Source: Pachyseris speciosa (taxonomy: Eukaryota; Cnidaria; Anthozoa; Scleractinia; Pachyseridae). Taken from it: a stretch of 64,000 nt of DNA. Where the stretch lies: NCBI GenBank assembly GCA_016490735.1, contig JAEMWC010000280.1, positions 817,001 through 881,000 on the forward strand, given 5' to 3'. How positions within the stretch are numbered: position 1 is the first letter of the stretch; every line of letters begins with the position of its first letter. Below the pieces are notes generated by a model. The model saw nothing but the letters and a program-made list of their open reading frames with translations. It was not told where the DNA came from and did no database searches. Positions 62,110 through 64,000 of the stretch are shown in pieces. A program made the position numbers and the translations under genes.

Positions 62110-62640
62110 CAGGAAGTATACTTGGGGCGCTTTTCATTGTCTACGTTAACGATTTACTATCTATTTCAAGAAACTGTGCAACTGAATATTATGTTGATGA
62201 TACTCAAACTACAAATCTCCTGTAACTCGATTATTTCAACGCCATACTTGACCTAAATGGCTACCTTCTACGTACAGCAAACTGGTGTTTTTGATAATCT
62301 TTTTCTGTTGAAACCGAAAAATATTCAACTGATGGCCTTTGACCCAACAGCTGACTGCGAAAGCTACTACTGGGTAAAGAACTTGTCCCATCATTATCTG
62401 CTACTGAGGTTATATTTCAAGATTTGCGGCACGTATCATCGAAAGAAGGAGGACGTTCCCCCACATCTTGGCAATGGCAATGCCGAGGTGTTACGATTAA
62501 CACCGCATCCCTTAGCGATCAGCTCTGAACACGTAACCAAGTTACAAAGCGCACAACTCGAAGCTCCCAAATTTTAAAAATTCCTCTCTAGTTTTAACAA
62601 AAGACCTTCTACTATTGAGCAGTTAAAATATGGAACAATC
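62110..62640 (+). pseudogene. CR1-like reverse transcriptase fragment
   Basis: GSILGALFIVYVNDL followed about 15 residues later by EYYVDDTQ matches RT blocks 4-5 with the catalytic Asp pair. Thumb-like sequence in shifting frames (LLGKELVPSLSATE) and a C-terminal trace with SSFNKRPSTIEQLKYG continue to about 62,640. It is heavily decayed. Confidence 0.5.
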
Positions 62641-63394
62641 TAAGAAAGAGCTTAAAATCTCTTCAAACTGCTTGTTGTTTTAAATTTAATTTAAAATCCA
62701 AATTAACGAAAAAATTACTCTTAATATAGATTATTGTTTAGTGATGTTTTTAACAATATTGCATTTGTATCGGATTTTCATTGCGAGTTTATGGTCAATT
62801 TCTAATTTCGACTAACACTGAAAAGCTCCTTTAATAAATTAAGTATTGTGTTATTTGATGAATTTAATGAGAATAAACAATTTGATCGCGAGCTAATCAT
62901 AATTTTCCATCTTTTTTTGACAGGCTTTTTTATGATAGTTATTATGTGAAAGCAATACCGGCATTTTGTATTGGTTTACCGAGGTAATTAGCGCACTTTA
63001 GTTAGTGACACACTTTTTCCTTAATATTTATTTTTCGGCTTTCCGTTTTGCTTTTCCCCGCATAGTAACTGATATATATACTGAATTACAACAGCGCCTT
63101 TTTGTTTTATTGGTGAATAAAGTCTGACTTCAATAGCAAGTTTCTAGAATAAGCAAAATCTTAATGACATTTCAAATTGTCGTGTTATTGGCAGAGGGAG
63201 TCGACGCTTTAATTTTGTTTCTGTTTACCTTTCTCCAAAGCAAATGACAGCTTATCTTCATGACGTTACTTGTCGAAGAAATCTGCATGAACTAAATCAT
63301 TTCAAGGACTTTTCGCATTGCTAAAGTTATCCTCGATTGTTCAGAAATAAAAAAAAGCGTCACCTTTCGGAAACTGAACAATTCTCGTTTGGCT
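62641..63394. other. Non-coding, AT-rich
   Basis: I see no gene. If the exon at 63,395 is real, its promoter would lie in the right part of this stretch. Confidence 0.4.
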
Positions 63395-63464
63395 ATGAAA
63401 CGGGTTGCATTCCTCGAGTGTATTCTGGTCATGTTAATGGACGCAATATTTTTTCCATGTCAAG
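63395..63464 (+). CDS. Possible first exon of a secreted host protein (signal peptide)
   Basis: The ATG at 63,395 opens MKRVAFLECILVMLMDAIFF, then PCQG: a basic start, a hydrophobic core and a small/polar cleavage region as in signal peptides. CAAG followed by GTAAAA at 63,465 is a good splice donor, giving a 70-base first exon in phase 1. The stretch to 64,000 shows no second exon that I can recognise. It is the only candidate host protein-coding gene in the window. Confidence 0.4.
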
Positions 63465-64000
63465 GTAAAACATACTTTCTATTCATTTTTTCACTATTTT
63501 GGGTTTAAAGTACTGCCTAAAATGGCTCTCCTTGGTACAGAGAAAAGACACTTTCCGCTTCGCATAGGTTTTAACAAACTCACAATTCGGCGATTCAGTG
63601 AAATCAGCATTACTATAAATGTTTATGCTCAGTCATTATTTCAAGGACTTGCTTTAATTGACATCCTTCCCGGCATAAATCCCACGTTATGAACGTAATC
63701 CTTTGGACGAGCGCCTTTTTGAATGGACGAAAACAAATTCGGAGTTATTGTCTCATGTCCCGACCTGTGCTTTCATTTTCTGAAGTTGAAATAAGTGATA
63801 AGGAAGGACATTAAATAATCTAGCAACTAAAATATTTGGTTATTATTGTGAGATATCGTCGACGGTAGCTGAATCAGATCGTGGAACACCAGAATCTTGT
63901 GTCCAATTCTTAATTATCTGATTTTTTGGTGAAAAACTTAATTTTCATTTTCCTGTAACAACATGATGGGAATTTTATACTGAAGAAAAATAGCAATCAT
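63465..64000. other. Probable intron or intergenic sequence
   Basis: There are no long frames and no repeats that I recognise. If the exon at 63,395 is real, this is its first intron. Confidence 0.3.

Overview
This is eukaryotic, animal-type DNA. It carries no rRNA, CRISPR or bacterial operon signal. It is packed with non-LTR retrotransposons of the CR1/L2 and Tx1/L1 clades, Penelope-like elements (PLEs), Tigger/Harbinger-type DNA transposon remnants and foldback MITEs. In this setting sit broken, tightly packed genes of Polinton/adintovirus-like DNA viruses (protein-primed DNA polymerase B, retrovirus-type integrase, packaging ATPases, capsid proteins, adenovirus-type protease, phospholipase A2, collagen-like fibre). 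The mixture fits a cnidarian, probably a stony coral; the host call is an inference from repeat and gene families I recognise.

Layout. (1) 1-17,351: element A. Minus-strand genes lie at 1-1,217 and 1,870-3,220, and a plus-strand block at 3,308-8,168 holds a capsid candidate, ATPase, small membrane proteins and integrase. A convergent minus-strand polB (8,171-17,351) is split by a hammerhead-ribozyme retrozyme (9,921-10,310) and a Tx1-type LINE (10,311-15,545). (2) 17,426-17,601: a near-perfect palindrome. (3) 17,887 to about 38,800: element B, a second and different Polinton lineage. It has its own polB tail, collagen-like fibre, ATPase, minor and major capsid proteins, protease, Cys-motif protein, PLA2 protein and a minus-strand array of small ORFs. 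It is broken up by a CR1 LINE (22,430-25,600, itself hit by an inverted tRNA-SINE and a PLE remnant), an L2 LINE (29,376-33,200) and a DNA transposon (35,953-36,663). (4) 40,904-53,047: two Tx1-type LINEs, one holding an inverted pair of PLEs with hammerhead motifs, the other two MITEs. (5) 53,048-64,000: mostly non-coding, with a Harbinger-type MITE, CR1/L2 fragments and, near the right edge, a possible first exon of a secreted host protein.

How the genes fit together. Elements A and B each look like the decayed genome of a self-synthesising DNA virus/transposon. PolB copies the genome from a protein primer, the integrase inserts it, the FtsK/A32-type ATPase packages it, the double-jelly-roll and penton-like proteins form the capsid, the adenain-type protease matures it, and the PLA2 and fibre proteins probably act during entry. 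Nearly every core gene carries stop codons or frameshifts, so both elements look dead. A few small ORFs remain open. Gene junctions in B often use ATGA start/stop overlaps.

Limits. All family calls come from reading motifs and translations by eye. No database search, folding program or expression data was available. Frameshift positions are approximate.
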